Source of the DNA: Gelatiniphilus marinus
GTDB lineage: Bacteria > Bacteroidota > Bacteroidia > Flavobacteriales > Flavobacteriaceae
Strand: one strand, 5' to 3'
Length of the DNA stretch: 64,000 bases
Assembly: GCF_042678305.1 (NCBI RefSeq)
Contig: NZ_JBHUDT010000005.1
Numbering within the stretch: the stretch's first letter is position 1; each line of letters opens with the position of its first letter. Position numbers and translations under genes: made by a program. Shown here piece after piece: positions 17,482-26,977 of this stretch. The notes beneath the pieces are model-generated. The model was not told the origin of the DNA. It searched no databases and saw only the letters and a program-made list of their open reading frames with translations.

Positions 17482-19101
17482 TTAATACAAATTTTTGTAA
17501 TAATTTAACAGATTACTGGTGGATGAGTCATGATTGCCAATTGTGCTTTCTCCAAATTCGTTTAAGATTTTATTGGCCAATTGCTTGCCCAGTTCTACTC
17601 CAAATTGGTCGTAGCTAAAAATATTCCAAATAATGCCTTGTACAAATATTTTGTGCTCGTACATGGCTATTAATTTGCCCAAACTTTCAGGGGTTAGCTT
17701 ATTTATAAAAATGGTGTTTGTTGGCTTGTTGCCTTTAAATATTTGGAATGGAATTATTGATTTGTCGGTTCCTTCGGTGATAACCTCGTCTTTGGTTTTG
17801 CCATTTAAAAGTGCTTCGGTTTGCGCTAAGAAGTTAGACATCAATTTATCCTGATGGTCTTGATTACCATGTAACGATTTTGCAAACCCAATAAAATCTG
17901 CTGGAATTAATTTTGTGCCTTGGTGGATAAGCTGAAAAAAGGCGTGCTGCGAATTGGTTCCGGGCTCGCCCCAAATTAAGGTTCCGGTTTGGTAATTTAT
18001 GGCTTCTCCGTTTCTATCGACGCTTTTCCCGTTGCTTTCCATAATACCTTGCTGCAAATAGGTTGCAAATTGGTTTAGGTATTGCGAATATGCAATTACG
18101 GCTTCGCTTTCGGCTTTAAAAAAGTTGTTGTACCAAATGCTTATTAGCGCTAAAACAACGGGTATGTTTTTATTAAAATCTTCATTTTTAAAATGATTAT
18201 CCATTTTGTTAGCACCTTTTAAAAGGCTATCAAAATTATTATAACCTACCGCTAGACTTATAGATAAGCCCACGGCACTCCACAGTGAAAAACGACCGCC
18301 AACCCAATCCCACATAGGGAATATGTTGTTTTGGTCTATTCCAAAATTCTTAACACTTTCAATATTTGTTGATACAGCAACAAAGTGTTTTGCAATAGCC
18401 TCTTGGGTTGCTGTTTTTAAAAACCAATCTTTAATGGTGTTGGCGTTCGATAAGGTTTCTTGAGTTGTAAATGTTTTTGAAACTACCACGAAAAGCGTGG
18501 TTTCTGGGTTTAGCTTTTTAATCACTTCGTTTACATGATCGCCATCAACATTACTTACAAAATGTGTTGTTAAATGATTTTTGTAATACTGTAGCGATTC
18601 AACAACCATTGCTGGCCCCAGATCTGAGCCTCCAATGCCAATATTTACAACATCGGTAAATGGTTTGCCTGTAAAGCCTTTTAAATCGCCATTTACAACC
18701 TTGTTTGTAAAACTTTCCATTTTTTGTTTTACTTGATGTATTTCTGGCATGACATTAACACCATCAACATAAAACTCAGCATTTTTAGGCGCTCGTAATG
18801 CGGTGTGCAAAACGGCTCGTCCTTCGGTTTTATTTATTTTTTCGCCCGAGAACTGACTTTTAATAGCGTCTTTTAACTTTACCTCGTTGGCCAATTCCAG
18901 CAGATATTTAAAGGTCTCTGTGGTGATTCTGTTTTTAGAAAAATCGACATAAAAATCATCCCAGGTAACGGTAAATGTATTTGCCCGTGTTCTATCTTGC
19001 GCAAACAGGTCTTTCATGTGTACCGTGTTGATGCTGTTGTAGTGCGATTGGAGTTTTTTCCAAGCCACTGTTGTGGTTGGGTTTATGTTTGGTAACGCCA
19101 T
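17482..19101 (-). CDS. pgi: Glucose-6-phosphate isomerase
   Basis: 539 residues, the usual size for the long PGI type. It converts glucose 6-phosphate to fructose 6-phosphate in the cytoplasm. Sugar-phosphate site motifs are present: VNIGIGGSDLGP near 155, VVSKTFTTQETLSN near 207, and GTLIWGEPGTNSQHAFFQ near 375 with the catalytic Glu and His. Its ATG lies one base after the M23 peptidase stop codon, and it is the last gene of a four-gene minus-strand operon that ends at the terminator 17415-17453. Pairing of a glycolytic gene with envelope and dioxygenase genes looks like housekeeping clustering rather than a pathway. Confidence 0.96.
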   Translation of the reverse strand: MALPNINPTTTVAWKKLQSHYNSINTVHMKDLFAQDRTRANTFTVTWDDFYVDFSKNRITTETFKYLLELANEVKLKDAIKSQFSGEKINKTEGRAVLHTALRAPKNAEFYVDGVNVMPEIHQVKQKMESFTNKVVNGDLKGFTGKPFTDVVNIGIGGSDLGPAMVVESLQYYKNHLTTHFVSNVDGDHVNEVIKKLNPETTLFVVVSKTFTTQETLSNANTIKDWFLKTATQEAIAKHFVAVSTNIESVKNFGIDQNNIFPMWDWVGGRFSLWSAVGLSISLAVGYNNFDSLLKGANKMDNHFKNEDFNKNIPVVLALISIWYNNFFKAESEAVIAYSQYLNQFATYLQQGIMESNGKSVDRNGEAINYQTGTLIWGEPGTNSQHAFFQLIHQGTKLIPADFIGFAKSLHGNQDHQDKLMSNFLAQTEALLNGKTKDEVITEGTDKSIIPFQIFKGNKPTNTIFINKLTPESLGKLIAMYEHKIFVQGIIWNIFSYDQFGVELGKQLANKILNEFGESTIGNHDSSTSNLLNYYKNLY

Positions 19102-19102
19102 G

Positions 19103-20404
19103 TTATGAATTTGCTTGTGTTATTATTGCTTGTTCTGATTGTTGTTCTGGTATTTCGGGTTCAAACTGGATGTTGTCCAATTGGTATTTAATGGGTTTTA
19201 TATACTCTAAAAACTTGAATTTTAAAGAATCTGAAATGGGTTTGGCCTCTGGAAGCTTTTCTTTAAACGGATCTACTTGTTTGCCGTTTTTCCAGAAACG
19301 GTAGCAAACGTGCGGGCCACTGGTGTTACCCGTCATGCCAATCCAACCAATAACATCGCCTTGCTTAACAAAATCGCCTACTTTTACTTTTCTTTTTTGC
19401 ATGTGCAGGTATTGGGTTTCGTAAGTGGCATTATGCCTTATTTTTACGTAATTGCCATTGCCGCCTTTTCTTCTGGATTCTGTTACGGTTCCGTTTGCTG
19501 TGGCCATAATTTCTGTACCCATTGGGGCCGCAAAATCTGTACCTCTATGGGCGCGAACATTGTAGCCGTAAACGGCTATGCGCCTTTTAAGGTTGTATCT
19601 GGATGATATTCTAGAATATTTTACGGGTGCTTTTAAAAAAGCGCGTCGTAGATTTTTGGCTTCATCGTTAAAATAATCGACAATGCCTTTAACCGAGTCG
19701 GTTTCAAATCTAAAGGCGTAAAAAGGTTCGTTTTTATGTTCAAAAAGTACTGCTTTTACATCGTGTACACCGCCGTAAATGGTGTCGTCTATATACTTGT
19801 CTGAGTAAATAACCTTAAAACGGTCTCCTTTTTGAAGTCTGTTAAAATCGATAGTCCAAGCATATATGTCGTCGGCCAGTTTGTTGGTTAAAACGGCACT
19901 TATTCCTTTTTCATCCAAGGTTTCAGAAATACTGCTTGTTATAACGCCCGATATAGTTTTTTCAACATATTTTATGGGCTTTCTGCTTTTAAAGGCATGA
20001 ATGGAGTCTTTAAAATTGATAACGACATATTCTTCTTTATTGGGTTGGTAGATAAACGTTTCGGGCGTTTCCAAAGAGTCTTTGGAAAATAAGAGTGTGT
20101 ATGGTTTTCCTTGTTGGAAAGACCGAATGATGTCGAAGGTGTCTTTTGCCTTTTCTGCAATATGGAATATTTTGGGGTAACCAACCTTGTTGCGCTCTAG
20201 AATCTCGCCAAAGCTATCGCCTTTTTTTACAGTATCTCTTTTAACGATGTAATTTTCCAGGTTAAATCCAAACTCTAAAATTTCTTTTGGTTTTTCTGCT
20301 ATGGCTACTTCTTCCTGTAAAACAGGTGTTGGTTCTTGTTTGTTGTTTTTGCATCCCATGGCTGTTATGGCCAGAGCGACCAGTACTAGACATTTGTTCC
20401 CCAT
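19103..20404 (-). CDS. M23-family peptidoglycan peptidase-like lipoprotein
   Basis: Start chosen at MGNKCLVLV (20404), which gives a lipobox TAMGC and 433 residues; it overlaps the end of the upstream gene by 19 bases. The N-terminal half (about 40-270) resembles the OapA/LysM-like linker of Gram-negative M23 proteins. The C-terminal LytM domain (about 285-400) has HRGTDFAAP (metal His and Asp) and YLHMQKRKVKVGD. The last metal motif, normally HxH, reads GPHVCYRFW, so a Cys replaces the usual zinc-binding His. It probably cuts peptidoglycan crosslinks or regulates an amidase. The Cys may still bind zinc. Confidence 0.92.
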   Translation of the reverse strand: MGNKCLVLVALAITAMGCKNNKQEPTPVLQEEVAIAEKPKEILEFGFNLENYIVKRDTVKKGDSFGEILERNKVGYPKIFHIAEKAKDTFDIIRSFQQGKPYTLLFSKDSLETPETFIYQPNKEEYVVINFKDSIHAFKSRKPIKYVEKTISGVITSSISETLDEKGISAVLTNKLADDIYAWTIDFNRLQKGDRFKVIYSDKYIDDTIYGGVHDVKAVLFEHKNEPFYAFRFETDSVKGIVDYFNDEAKNLRRAFLKAPVKYSRISSRYNLKRRIAVYGYNVRAHRGTDFAAPMGTEIMATANGTVTESRRKGGNGNYVKIRHNATYETQYLHMQKRKVKVGDFVKQGDVIGWIGMTGNTSGPHVCYRFWKNGKQVDPFKEKLPEAKPISDSLKFKFLEYIKPIKYQLDNIQFEPEIPEQQSEQAIITQANS

Positions 20405-21321
20405 TCTTCTATTTCTTTTTCGGTCCATAATTCTGGAAAAAATATTCTTTTTTGGTATTTTGGGTGCATGTATTTTACCCATTCGCTTCCTCCTGTGGCT
20501 TCGGCAGTTTTACCGCCTATGTTTAGATAATGATTTGCCGTGTTGTAATGTGCCATTACCCATTTTATGTTTACCGTATAATCGTAATGGCGCATGGCTT
20601 TTATTAAATTCTTGTCTTCTTTAACCGCTTTTGGAAGCTCTCTAAATTTTGATAATAAATTATGCGTGTTGTAAAATTTGGTAAACCTAATAAATTCGTC
20701 TTTATATTTGTCTTCAAACGCTGATAAAGTGTAGCTTTTTTTTCCTGTTTTATAATCTTTTCCTGCGGCTTGCCAGTACAAATGTTCGAAAGCATGCTCG
20801 TAAGAGGTGTTTCTGTTAATAGTGTTTCTAAATCTTTTATCTATGAGGTTGATAAGCTCTGTAGATGCAAATTCGATTTTTCGGTATTGTGCGCTTTGAA
20901 AACCGCTTGCTGGTGTTAGTGTGGTTCTAAATTTGTTGTATTGATCCACGTCCATCCCGTCCTTCATAATGGTAAACGATGATGTAAGCATGTCAAAATA
21001 ACGGCTTATCCGCATTAATTTTGAGGTAAATAATTCGGCATTAACGGCATCGTGTTTTGCTATTTGATCGATTTCGCCCAATATCATTTTAAATAACAGC
21101 TCGTTTATTTGATGGTACATAATAAAGACCATCTCGTCTGGAAAATTGGTACGTTGTACCTGCAGGCTTAATAGGGCATCGGTTTGTATGTAATCCCAGT
21201 AGTTTAGGGGCTTACTGTGCAGAAGGCCTTCTAGGTGGGCCTCTAAATCTTGGTCTATGGCCTTGTATTTTTCTTTAAGCTGGTTGGTTATTTTTGTACT
21301 CAAAACGTCTTTAATTTTCAA
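20386..21321 (-). CDS. Tryptophan 2,3-dioxygenase family protein
   Basis: 311 residues of the all-helical haem dioxygenase fold. Family stretches are visible: DALLSLQVQRTNFPDEMVF (about 47-65), YHQINELLFKMILGEID and PASGFQSAQYRKIEF (about 137-151), and the conserved Arg and His residues around them. TDO opens the indole ring of tryptophan with O2, giving N-formylkynurenine. The C-terminal region is longer and more divergent than in proteobacterial TDO. It overlaps the 3' end of the DUF3108 gene by 11 bases and the M23 start by 19 bases, so all are cotranslated. No other kynurenine pathway gene is present in the window. Family is sure; physiological substrate less so. Confidence 0.88.
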   Translation of the reverse strand: MKIKDVLSTKITNQLKEKYKAIDQDLEAHLEGLLHSKPLNYWDYIQTDALLSLQVQRTNFPDEMVFIMYHQINELLFKMILGEIDQIAKHDAVNAELFTSKLMRISRYFDMLTSSFTIMKDGMDVDQYNKFRTTLTPASGFQSAQYRKIEFASTELINLIDKRFRNTINRNTSYEHAFEHLYWQAAGKDYKTGKKSYTLSAFEDKYKDEFIRFTKFYNTHNLLSKFRELPKAVKEDKNLIKAMRHYDYTVNIKWVMAHYNTANHYLNIGGKTAEATGGSEWVKYMHPKYQKRIFFPELWTEKEIEEWGTNV

Positions 21322-22093
21322 CTACTATCTTAAAAGGGTGTTTTAAGCCCTTAAAAGCCTCAAGGTCTGCCCTTAGAGAGCCAACTGCTAAATCGGCCTT
21401 AATTCGCAAAGGTACTTTATTTTTGTCTTTCGACACCCAAAGCGTTAAACTTTCTTCTTCTTTAAAAACACGGCCTGCCATAACATAGGGCCTGAATTTT
21501 AAGGCTTCAACGTTTCCAAAATCAGTGCTTATGGTCTCGCTGCCCAAATACTGCAATTTAAAGCCGTAGGTTTCTTCGTCAAAAAACATATCAATCTTAA
21601 ACTCGTCGCCAATTTTTAATGTGCTAACATTAATGTTGTTGCGCAGGTAATAATAGGTAGATACCATATCTTGAATATTGGGCTTAGTGTTTATTGTTGT
21701 TTTTTTCTTGTGCTTTTTGTCGTGTACGTGCGCCTTGTTGTTTATCTGGTCAAACTCTATTTCTATATCTTTGGTGTGCCCGCCCTCGTAAATATTCCTT
21801 ACAAACTTATAAGGTATTAAGGTATGCTTGTCGAAATAGCTTTCGTAGCGGTCCTTAACTTTAAAAAACCATTTTATCATGCCTGTGGTCCAGCCTTTGC
21901 CAACCACATGATATACATCTTTATTGTTTATTTTAGAATCTTTAACCGTTAGTGTGGCATTACCGGCTTTTAAAAAGCCACTATAGCTCATTTTAAATTT
22001 AAACCATTCGCCATTGCCAAAAGCTTTTTCCTGTTGCGAAAAAACTATTTGCATGCTGCCTAAGGTTAGTAATATAAGTAGTATTTTTTTCAT
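21311..22093 (-). CDS. DUF3108 domain protein, secreted
   Basis: 260 residues with a signal peptide ending IVFSQ. The rest is one DUF3108 domain, a beta-rich envelope fold: GEWFKFKMSYSGFLKAGNA near 28 and the PYVMAGRVFKEEESLTLWVS strip near 205 are typical. Function is unknown; lipoprotein-localisation-like beta folds have been suggested for the family. It is the first gene of the minus-strand operon that ends with pgi, and its promoter box is at 22171-22178. It overlaps the dioxygenase gene by 11 bases. Confidence 0.9.
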   Translation of the reverse strand: MKKILLILLTLGSMQIVFSQQEKAFGNGEWFKFKMSYSGFLKAGNATLTVKDSKINNKDVYHVVGKGWTTGMIKWFFKVKDRYESYFDKHTLIPYKFVRNIYEGGHTKDIEIEFDQINNKAHVHDKKHKKKTTINTKPNIQDMVSTYYYLRNNINVSTLKIGDEFKIDMFFDEETYGFKLQYLGSETISTDFGNVEALKFRPYVMAGRVFKEEESLTLWVSKDKNKVPLRIKADLAVGSLRADLEAFKGLKHPFKIVVEN

Positions 22094-22533
22094 GCTATAT
22101 TGGGTAACGGATATTGTAACTCCTTGATTATATATTTATTGCTGTATGCAGGAAATTACAATTACTGTTCCAAAAATATAAAAAATCTGCACACAGCCTG
22201 TTATTATAAGAAGCTCTTAACATTTTTTTGTTACATCGGGTTTAAAATTATGCTCACATTTTTTTTCTATTTCGATGGAAGGGTGTGGTATGCAATATCA
22301 CAGGTTTTGGTAAGTTGCGAATTAATAAATAAACAAGGTGTTTAAAAACACTAAAAAAGCACATGTGCCAAATGTTAATTAGTAGGGGCTGCCTGCATTT
22401 TTTATACTTTTTTTTGAGTTGGTTTAGTTGATAATTGCGCGTTTGCCAAAGTTGTAAGCGTGCAATTTGTTTTGGGCCAATTATTTTGAAATGGGACTTT
22501 ATAATATGAACAAAAAATTATTTTGGCAATAGC
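22094..22533. other. Intergenic region upstream of the DUF3108 operon
   Basis: 440 bases without a credible gene. It contains the -7 box at 22171-22178 for the leftward operon. The right two thirds, up to the leuB stop, hold T-rich stretches and no clear hairpin or decayed gene. Confidence 0.6.
22171..22178 (-). promoter_or_regulatory. Bacteroidota -7 element for the DUF3108-TDO-M23-pgi operon
   Basis: The minus strand reads TATTTTTG (TAnnTTTG), 78 bases upstream of the ATG at 22093. Confidence 0.45.
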
Positions 22534-23646
22534 TTAAATAATAGTGGATTGCCCTAGGTGTATGTTTTTAAAGTTAAGGTTGGTTTCTTCGGGATTGTTT
22601 ATATAATCTTCAATAAAATCGCCCACTTTTGTGGTGCTAATGTTGTCGTATTTCATATTCAGGTCTGGAGTGGTAATATGAAGTTTCAACGACTTGTCAA
22701 CAGCTTGTCTCACCAAATCTGCTTCTTTATCTAGCCCAAAATGTTCCAGCAACATGGCGGCCGATAAAATAGAGGCAATAGGGTTTGCAACACCTTTGTT
22801 GGCAAATTTACCATAAGCACCGTGTACAGGCTCAAACATGGCATGCTTGTCGTTTATAGATGCCGATGCCAACAAACCAATGGTGCCAATAATAACGCTG
22901 GCTTCTTCAGATAAGATGTCGCCAAACATATTTTCGGTTAAAATAACATCAAACTGCCTTGGGTTTATTATAAGTTCCATGGCTGCATTATCTATGTAGA
23001 GAAACTCTAATTTAACATCTGGGTATTGGGAGGCCAATTCTTGTACCACTTTGCGCCACAAACGGGAGGTTGCCAATGCATTGGCTTTATCTACCAAAGT
23101 AAGCTTTCCTTTTCTGGATTGAGCTGCTTTAAAGGCCAAATGCGCAATGCGTTCTATTTCAAAGCGGGAGTACTCGCATATGTCGGAAGCCGAATGGTTT
23201 GTGTAATTTTTTTCTCCAAAGTAAATGCCTCCGGTAAGTTCGCGATAAATTAAAATATCGGTATCTCGTATTTGCTTGATTTTTAATGAAGATTTGTACA
23301 GTAAATCCTCATAGGCGATAATGGGTCTTATATTGGCATAGAGATCGAGCGATTTTCTGAGGCCCAAAAGCCCATATTCCGGACGTACTTTGGCATCGGG
23401 ATCCATATCGTATTTGGGGCTTCCTATGGCGCCAAATAAAATAGCATCTGCGTTTTTGCAAATGCTAAGGGTTTCGTTAGGTAAGGCTTCTCCTGTTTTG
23501 TCTATTGCCGAAGCGCCAACAAGGCCATAGTTAAAAGTGAAAATATGCCCAAATTCCATAGCTATGGCCTTTAAAGCCTTAACGGCTTGTACGGTAACCT
23601 CTGGGCCAATACCATCGCCTGGTAAAACGGCAATATTTAATTTCAT
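22534..23646 (-). CDS. leuB: 3-Isopropylmalate dehydrogenase
   Basis: 370 residues, normal length. Oxidatively decarboxylates 3-isopropylmalate to 2-oxoisocaproate with NAD+ in leucine synthesis. Recognisable sites: LPGDGIGPEV (8-17), RELTGGIYFGE near 135, VDKANALATSRLWRKVV near 195 (catalytic Lys), and ENMFGDILSEEAS near 240 with the metal Asp residues. The Leu in the substrate loop (YGLLGLRKSLDLYANIRP) favours IPMDH over isocitrate dehydrogenase. It follows leuA on the same strand after 124 bases. leuC and leuD are not in this window. Confidence 0.95.
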   Translation of the reverse strand: MKLNIAVLPGDGIGPEVTVQAVKALKAIAMEFGHIFTFNYGLVGASAIDKTGEALPNETLSICKNADAILFGAIGSPKYDMDPDAKVRPEYGLLGLRKSLDLYANIRPIIAYEDLLYKSSLKIKQIRDTDILIYRELTGGIYFGEKNYTNHSASDICEYSRFEIERIAHLAFKAAQSRKGKLTLVDKANALATSRLWRKVVQELASQYPDVKLEFLYIDNAAMELIINPRQFDVILTENMFGDILSEEASVIIGTIGLLASASINDKHAMFEPVHGAYGKFANKGVANPIASILSAAMLLEHFGLDKEADLVRQAVDKSLKLHITTPDLNMKYDNISTTKVGDFIEDYINNPEETNLNFKNIHLGQSTII

Positions 23647-23770
23647 TTAGATTTGTATTAAGTGTTCCGTTTGTTCATTAACTCTCAAATTTAAGAATTA
23701 ATGTGCATCGATTTACAAAAATGACAATAATAACGGAAAACTAGAAACAAATCTCTAGTATTTTTTTAAA

Positions 23771-24946
23771 TTATGTTGAAATAATTTCCTTATAAATTCT
23801 GCTTTTTTCTATAATTTGGTGTATGTCATTGTCGTTAACCTCTTTCTTTTTATCGGCAAAATCTAAAAAGTTGGTGTAGATTTCATCTAGCTGAAGCTTT
23901 GTTAATTCGTAGCCAATATTTTTTGCTCGGTACGCCAAAGCTGCTCTGCCGCTTCTTGCTGTTAGCACAATGGCAGATTCGGTTACCCCAACATCTTTAG
24001 GGTCTATAATTTCGTAGGTTTCACGGTTTTTAATCACACCGTCTTGGTGTATTCCAGAGCTATGCGCAAAGGCATTGGCACCAACAATGGCTTTGTTGGG
24101 CTGTGTGTAAATGCCCATACTGTCTGATACCAATTGGCTAATACCATATAGCATTTCGGTTTTAATATTGGTGTCTAGATTTAGGTAAGGGTGTTGTTTT
24201 AAAATCATAACAACTTCTTCTAAAGCGGTGTTTCCGGCACGTTCTCCAATACCGTTAATGGTACATTCTATTTGGCGCGCACCGTTAATAACACCTTCAA
24301 TGGAATTTGCTGTTGCCAAACCTAAATCGTTGTGGCAATGGCAAGACAAAATAGCTTTATCAATACCTTTTACGTTTTCTTTTAAGTATTTTATTTTTGC
24401 ACCGTATTCGTGTGGTAAACAGTAACCTGTTGTGTCTGGAATGTTTAAAACCGTAGCTCCGGCCTTTATAACTGCTTCGCAAACACGCGCTAAATAGGCG
24501 TTATCGGTTCTTCCGGCATCTTCGGCATAAAACTCGACATCTTCAACAAAGGATTTGGCATAACTAACGGCTTTTACGGCACGTTCTATTATGGCATCTT
24601 GAGTCGATTTGAATTTGTGTTTTATATGGGATTCCGAAGTGCCAATACCAGTATGTATTCGTGGTGTTTTGGCATATTTTAAGGCCTCGGCAGCCACTTT
24701 TATATCGTTTTCAACAGAGCGTGTTAACCCACAAACTGTTGCATGTTTTACAATTTTAGATATTTCTTCAACCGATTTAAAATCACCGGGACTCGACACC
24801 GGAAAGCCAGCCTCAATAATGTTTACACCTAAGCTGTCAAGCTGTTCGGCTATAATTAATTTTTGCTCAGTGTTGAGTTTGCAGCCCGGGACCTGCTCGC
24901 CATCACGAAGTGTTGTATCAAAAATTTGGACGTTATTATTAGACAT
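23771..24946 (-). CDS. leuA: 2-Isopropylmalate synthase, short form
   Basis: 391 residues. Condenses acetyl-CoA and 2-oxoisovalerate in the first step of leucine synthesis. The HMGL-like barrel (about 5-270) has DTTLRDGEQVPG (metal Asp), the metal motif LSCHCHNDLGLA near 205, and GIGERAGNTALEEVV near 235. The protein stops after the linker region at about 391, so the C-terminal allosteric leucine-binding domain of the roughly 510-residue form is absent. This is usual for the flavobacterial branch and suggests no classical leucine feedback. Homocitrate synthase is an alternative for such short proteins, but the neighbouring leuB supports LeuA. The start is divergent from the gene at 25095. Confidence 0.9.
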   Translation of the reverse strand: MSNNNVQIFDTTLRDGEQVPGCKLNTEQKLIIAEQLDSLGVNIIEAGFPVSSPGDFKSVEEISKIVKHATVCGLTRSVENDIKVAAEALKYAKTPRIHTGIGTSESHIKHKFKSTQDAIIERAVKAVSYAKSFVEDVEFYAEDAGRTDNAYLARVCEAVIKAGATVLNIPDTTGYCLPHEYGAKIKYLKENVKGIDKAILSCHCHNDLGLATANSIEGVINGARQIECTINGIGERAGNTALEEVVMILKQHPYLNLDTNIKTEMLYGISQLVSDSMGIYTQPNKAIVGANAFAHSSGIHQDGVIKNRETYEIIDPKDVGVTESAIVLTARSGRAALAYRAKNIGYELTKLQLDEIYTNFLDFADKKKEVNDNDIHQIIEKSRIYKEIIST

Positions 24947-25094
24947 TTAGTATAATATATTTTTGTATTGCACTACGAATGTATATTTTGGTTTCGTAAA
25001 ACGAGAATTAAACATACATTTTTTACGATGTTTAACTTGAATTATTGAACTGCAATCAATTGAAAGTGAGAAAGTTAAACGCGTTTTGGTAATT

Positions 25095-26648
25095 ATGACA
25101 AAAGAGCAAAAAGATAATCTGTTTGTATTGGTAAAATCGCTGTCTAAATCTGAAAAAAGACAATTTAAGCTTTATGTGGGAAGATTAGGGGTAAACGAAG
25201 ATTCTAAATTTTTGATGCTTTTTAACATTCTCGATAAGCTTTCGGTTTACAACGAAGCCGCTATTTTAAAAAAAGGCATTGTAAAAAAACAGCAACTATC
25301 AAATTTAAAAGCACACCTTTACAAACAGATTCTTATTAGCTTAAGGCTTAACCCCTCGCATCAAAACATAAGGATCCAAATACGTGAGCAACTCGATTTT
25401 GCCACCATTTTATATCACAAAGGCCTGTATAAGCAAAGCCTTAAAATATTAGATAAAGCGAAAACCTTGGCTATAAACAACGAAGAAAAAAACGTTGCTT
25501 ACGAAATTGTAGAACTCGAAAAAATAATCGAATCGCAATACATAACACGAAGCTTAAGCAATAGGGCAGACGAGCTAACCAAACAAGCAAAAACCTTGAG
25601 CTTACAAAATGTATTGGCCAGTAAATTGTCTAATTTATCATTGCAGTTATACGGATTGTTTTTAAAAACAGGCTACATAAAAAACGATACCGAGCATAAG
25701 CGCATTACAAAATATTTTTATGACAGACTGCCAAAATACGACATAAACAAATTAGGATTTAGAGAAAAATTATGGCTTTACAAAGCTTACTTGTGGTACA
25801 GCTTTTTAACCCTGGATTTTTTAGCCTGTTATAAGTATGCCTCAAAATGGGTCGATCTGTTTTACGAAAACAAAAATATGATCGTGCTAAATCCGGTCTT
25901 TTTTTTAAGAGGGAACCATTATTTGCTAGAAGCACTGTTTTATTTAAGGCACTATGAAAAATTTAAACAAACCTTGTTTAAGTTAGAAGAAATAACCACA
26001 GAAAAATGGTTTCCTTTAGACGATAATAACGAAAGTTTGGCCTTTTTGTATATTTATAACAATAAGCTAAATATGCATTTTATTGAAGGCAGCTTTACCC
26101 AAGGGCTGCCCTTAATCGATAGCGTTTTAGAACAATTAAACAAGTACAAAAACCGCATAGACGAGCACCATGTTATGGTATTTTATTATAAAATAGCGAG
26201 CATGTATTTTGGTGCCGGCGAAAATAAAAAATGCATACAGTTTTTAGATAAGATAATAAGCAATAAATCGTTGCAAATGCGCGAAGACTTGCTCTGTTTC
26301 TCAAGGATATTAAACTTGGTGGCCCACTACGAAGCCGGAATGGATTACAATTTAGATGTCTTAATAAAAAGCACGTACAAGTTTTTAATTAAAATGGAAG
26401 ATTTATACGAAGTGCAAAAAGAATTCATCAAGTTTTTAAGAGGTTTGGGCGATATTTATCCCCAAGATGTGAAAGCCGAATTTATAAAACTTCATAAAAA
26501 ATTGAAGCAGTTTGAAGACGATCCTTATGAAAGCAGAGCGTTTCTTTATTTAGACATCATTTCGTGGCTGGAATCGAAAATTGAAAACAAACCTGTTGGT
26601 CTGGTAATCAGTAATAAATTTGAAGTCCAAATATTGAAAAATCAATAA
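25095..26648 (+). CDS. Helical-repeat (TPR-like) cytoplasmic protein of unknown function
   Basis: I do not recognise a named family. The ATG at 25095 gives 517 residues; a TTG nine bases upstream is also in frame. The protein has no signal peptide or membrane segment, is rich in Lys, Leu, Tyr and Asn, and is almost entirely helical, with recurring pairs of helices about 35-40 residues long from residue 95 onward (for example KGLYKQSLKILDKAKTLAI and GENKKCIQFLDKIISNK). This suggests a TPR-like superhelix for protein binding. It is divergent from leuA and followed by the SAM riboswitch region, so it stands as a single transcript. Confidence 0.82.
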   Translation: MTKEQKDNLFVLVKSLSKSEKRQFKLYVGRLGVNEDSKFLMLFNILDKLSVYNEAAILKKGIVKKQQLSNLKAHLYKQILISLRLNPSHQNIRIQIREQLDFATILYHKGLYKQSLKILDKAKTLAINNEEKNVAYEIVELEKIIESQYITRSLSNRADELTKQAKTLSLQNVLASKLSNLSLQLYGLFLKTGYIKNDTEHKRITKYFYDRLPKYDINKLGFREKLWLYKAYLWYSFLTLDFLACYKYASKWVDLFYENKNMIVLNPVFFLRGNHYLLEALFYLRHYEKFKQTLFKLEEITTEKWFPLDDNNESLAFLYIYNNKLNMHFIEGSFTQGLPLIDSVLEQLNKYKNRIDEHHVMVFYYKIASMYFGAGENKKCIQFLDKIISNKSLQMREDLLCFSRILNLVAHYEAGMDYNLDVLIKSTYKFLIKMEDLYEVQKEFIKFLRGLGDIYPQDVKAEFIKLHKKLKQFEDDPYESRAFLYLDIISWLESKIENKPVGLVISNKFEVQILKNQ

Positions 26649-26735
26649 TTTTAAAAAAAAAAATAAAAAAAATTAGGTTTTTAATTTTTTCTGAACGAAT
26701 ATTTGCACTCACAAAGTTCAATAACTTATTGGAAT

Positions 26736-26856
26736 GTTATCAAGAAAGGCGGAGGGAATAGACCCTGTGAAGCCTTAGCAACCTCCCGATTTTTCGGGGA
26801 AGGTGCTAAATTCTACCCTGTTCTGAACGCGTTTCAGAATCTCAAGGATAGATAAC
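26736..26856 (+). ncRNA. SAM-I (S-box) riboswitch upstream of metY
   Basis: The outer stem P1 is GTTATC (26736-26741) with GATAAC (26851-26856). Inside are the conserved S-box strings AAGAAAGGCGGAGGGA, GCCTTAGCAACCTCC and AAGGTGCTAAATTCTACC; the P3 stem is CCCGATTTTTCGGG and a P4 arm with TTCTGAA/TTCAGAA follows. It binds S-adenosylmethionine and represses methionine genes when SAM is high. After it an A/T hairpin (AAAATTAC/GTAATTTT near 26860-26882) may take part in switching, though a run of T is not directly adjacent. The target operon starts 122 bases downstream with metY. Confidence 0.96.
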
Positions 26857-26977
26857 CAAAAAATTACGTCCAGTAATTTTAATAATTTCTTTTTAACATT
26901 TTTCTATTAAGTATACCATTTATGGTGCATTTTGACTTTTGATTTAATCAATTTATTAACTCAAAAAAATTAGAAAA

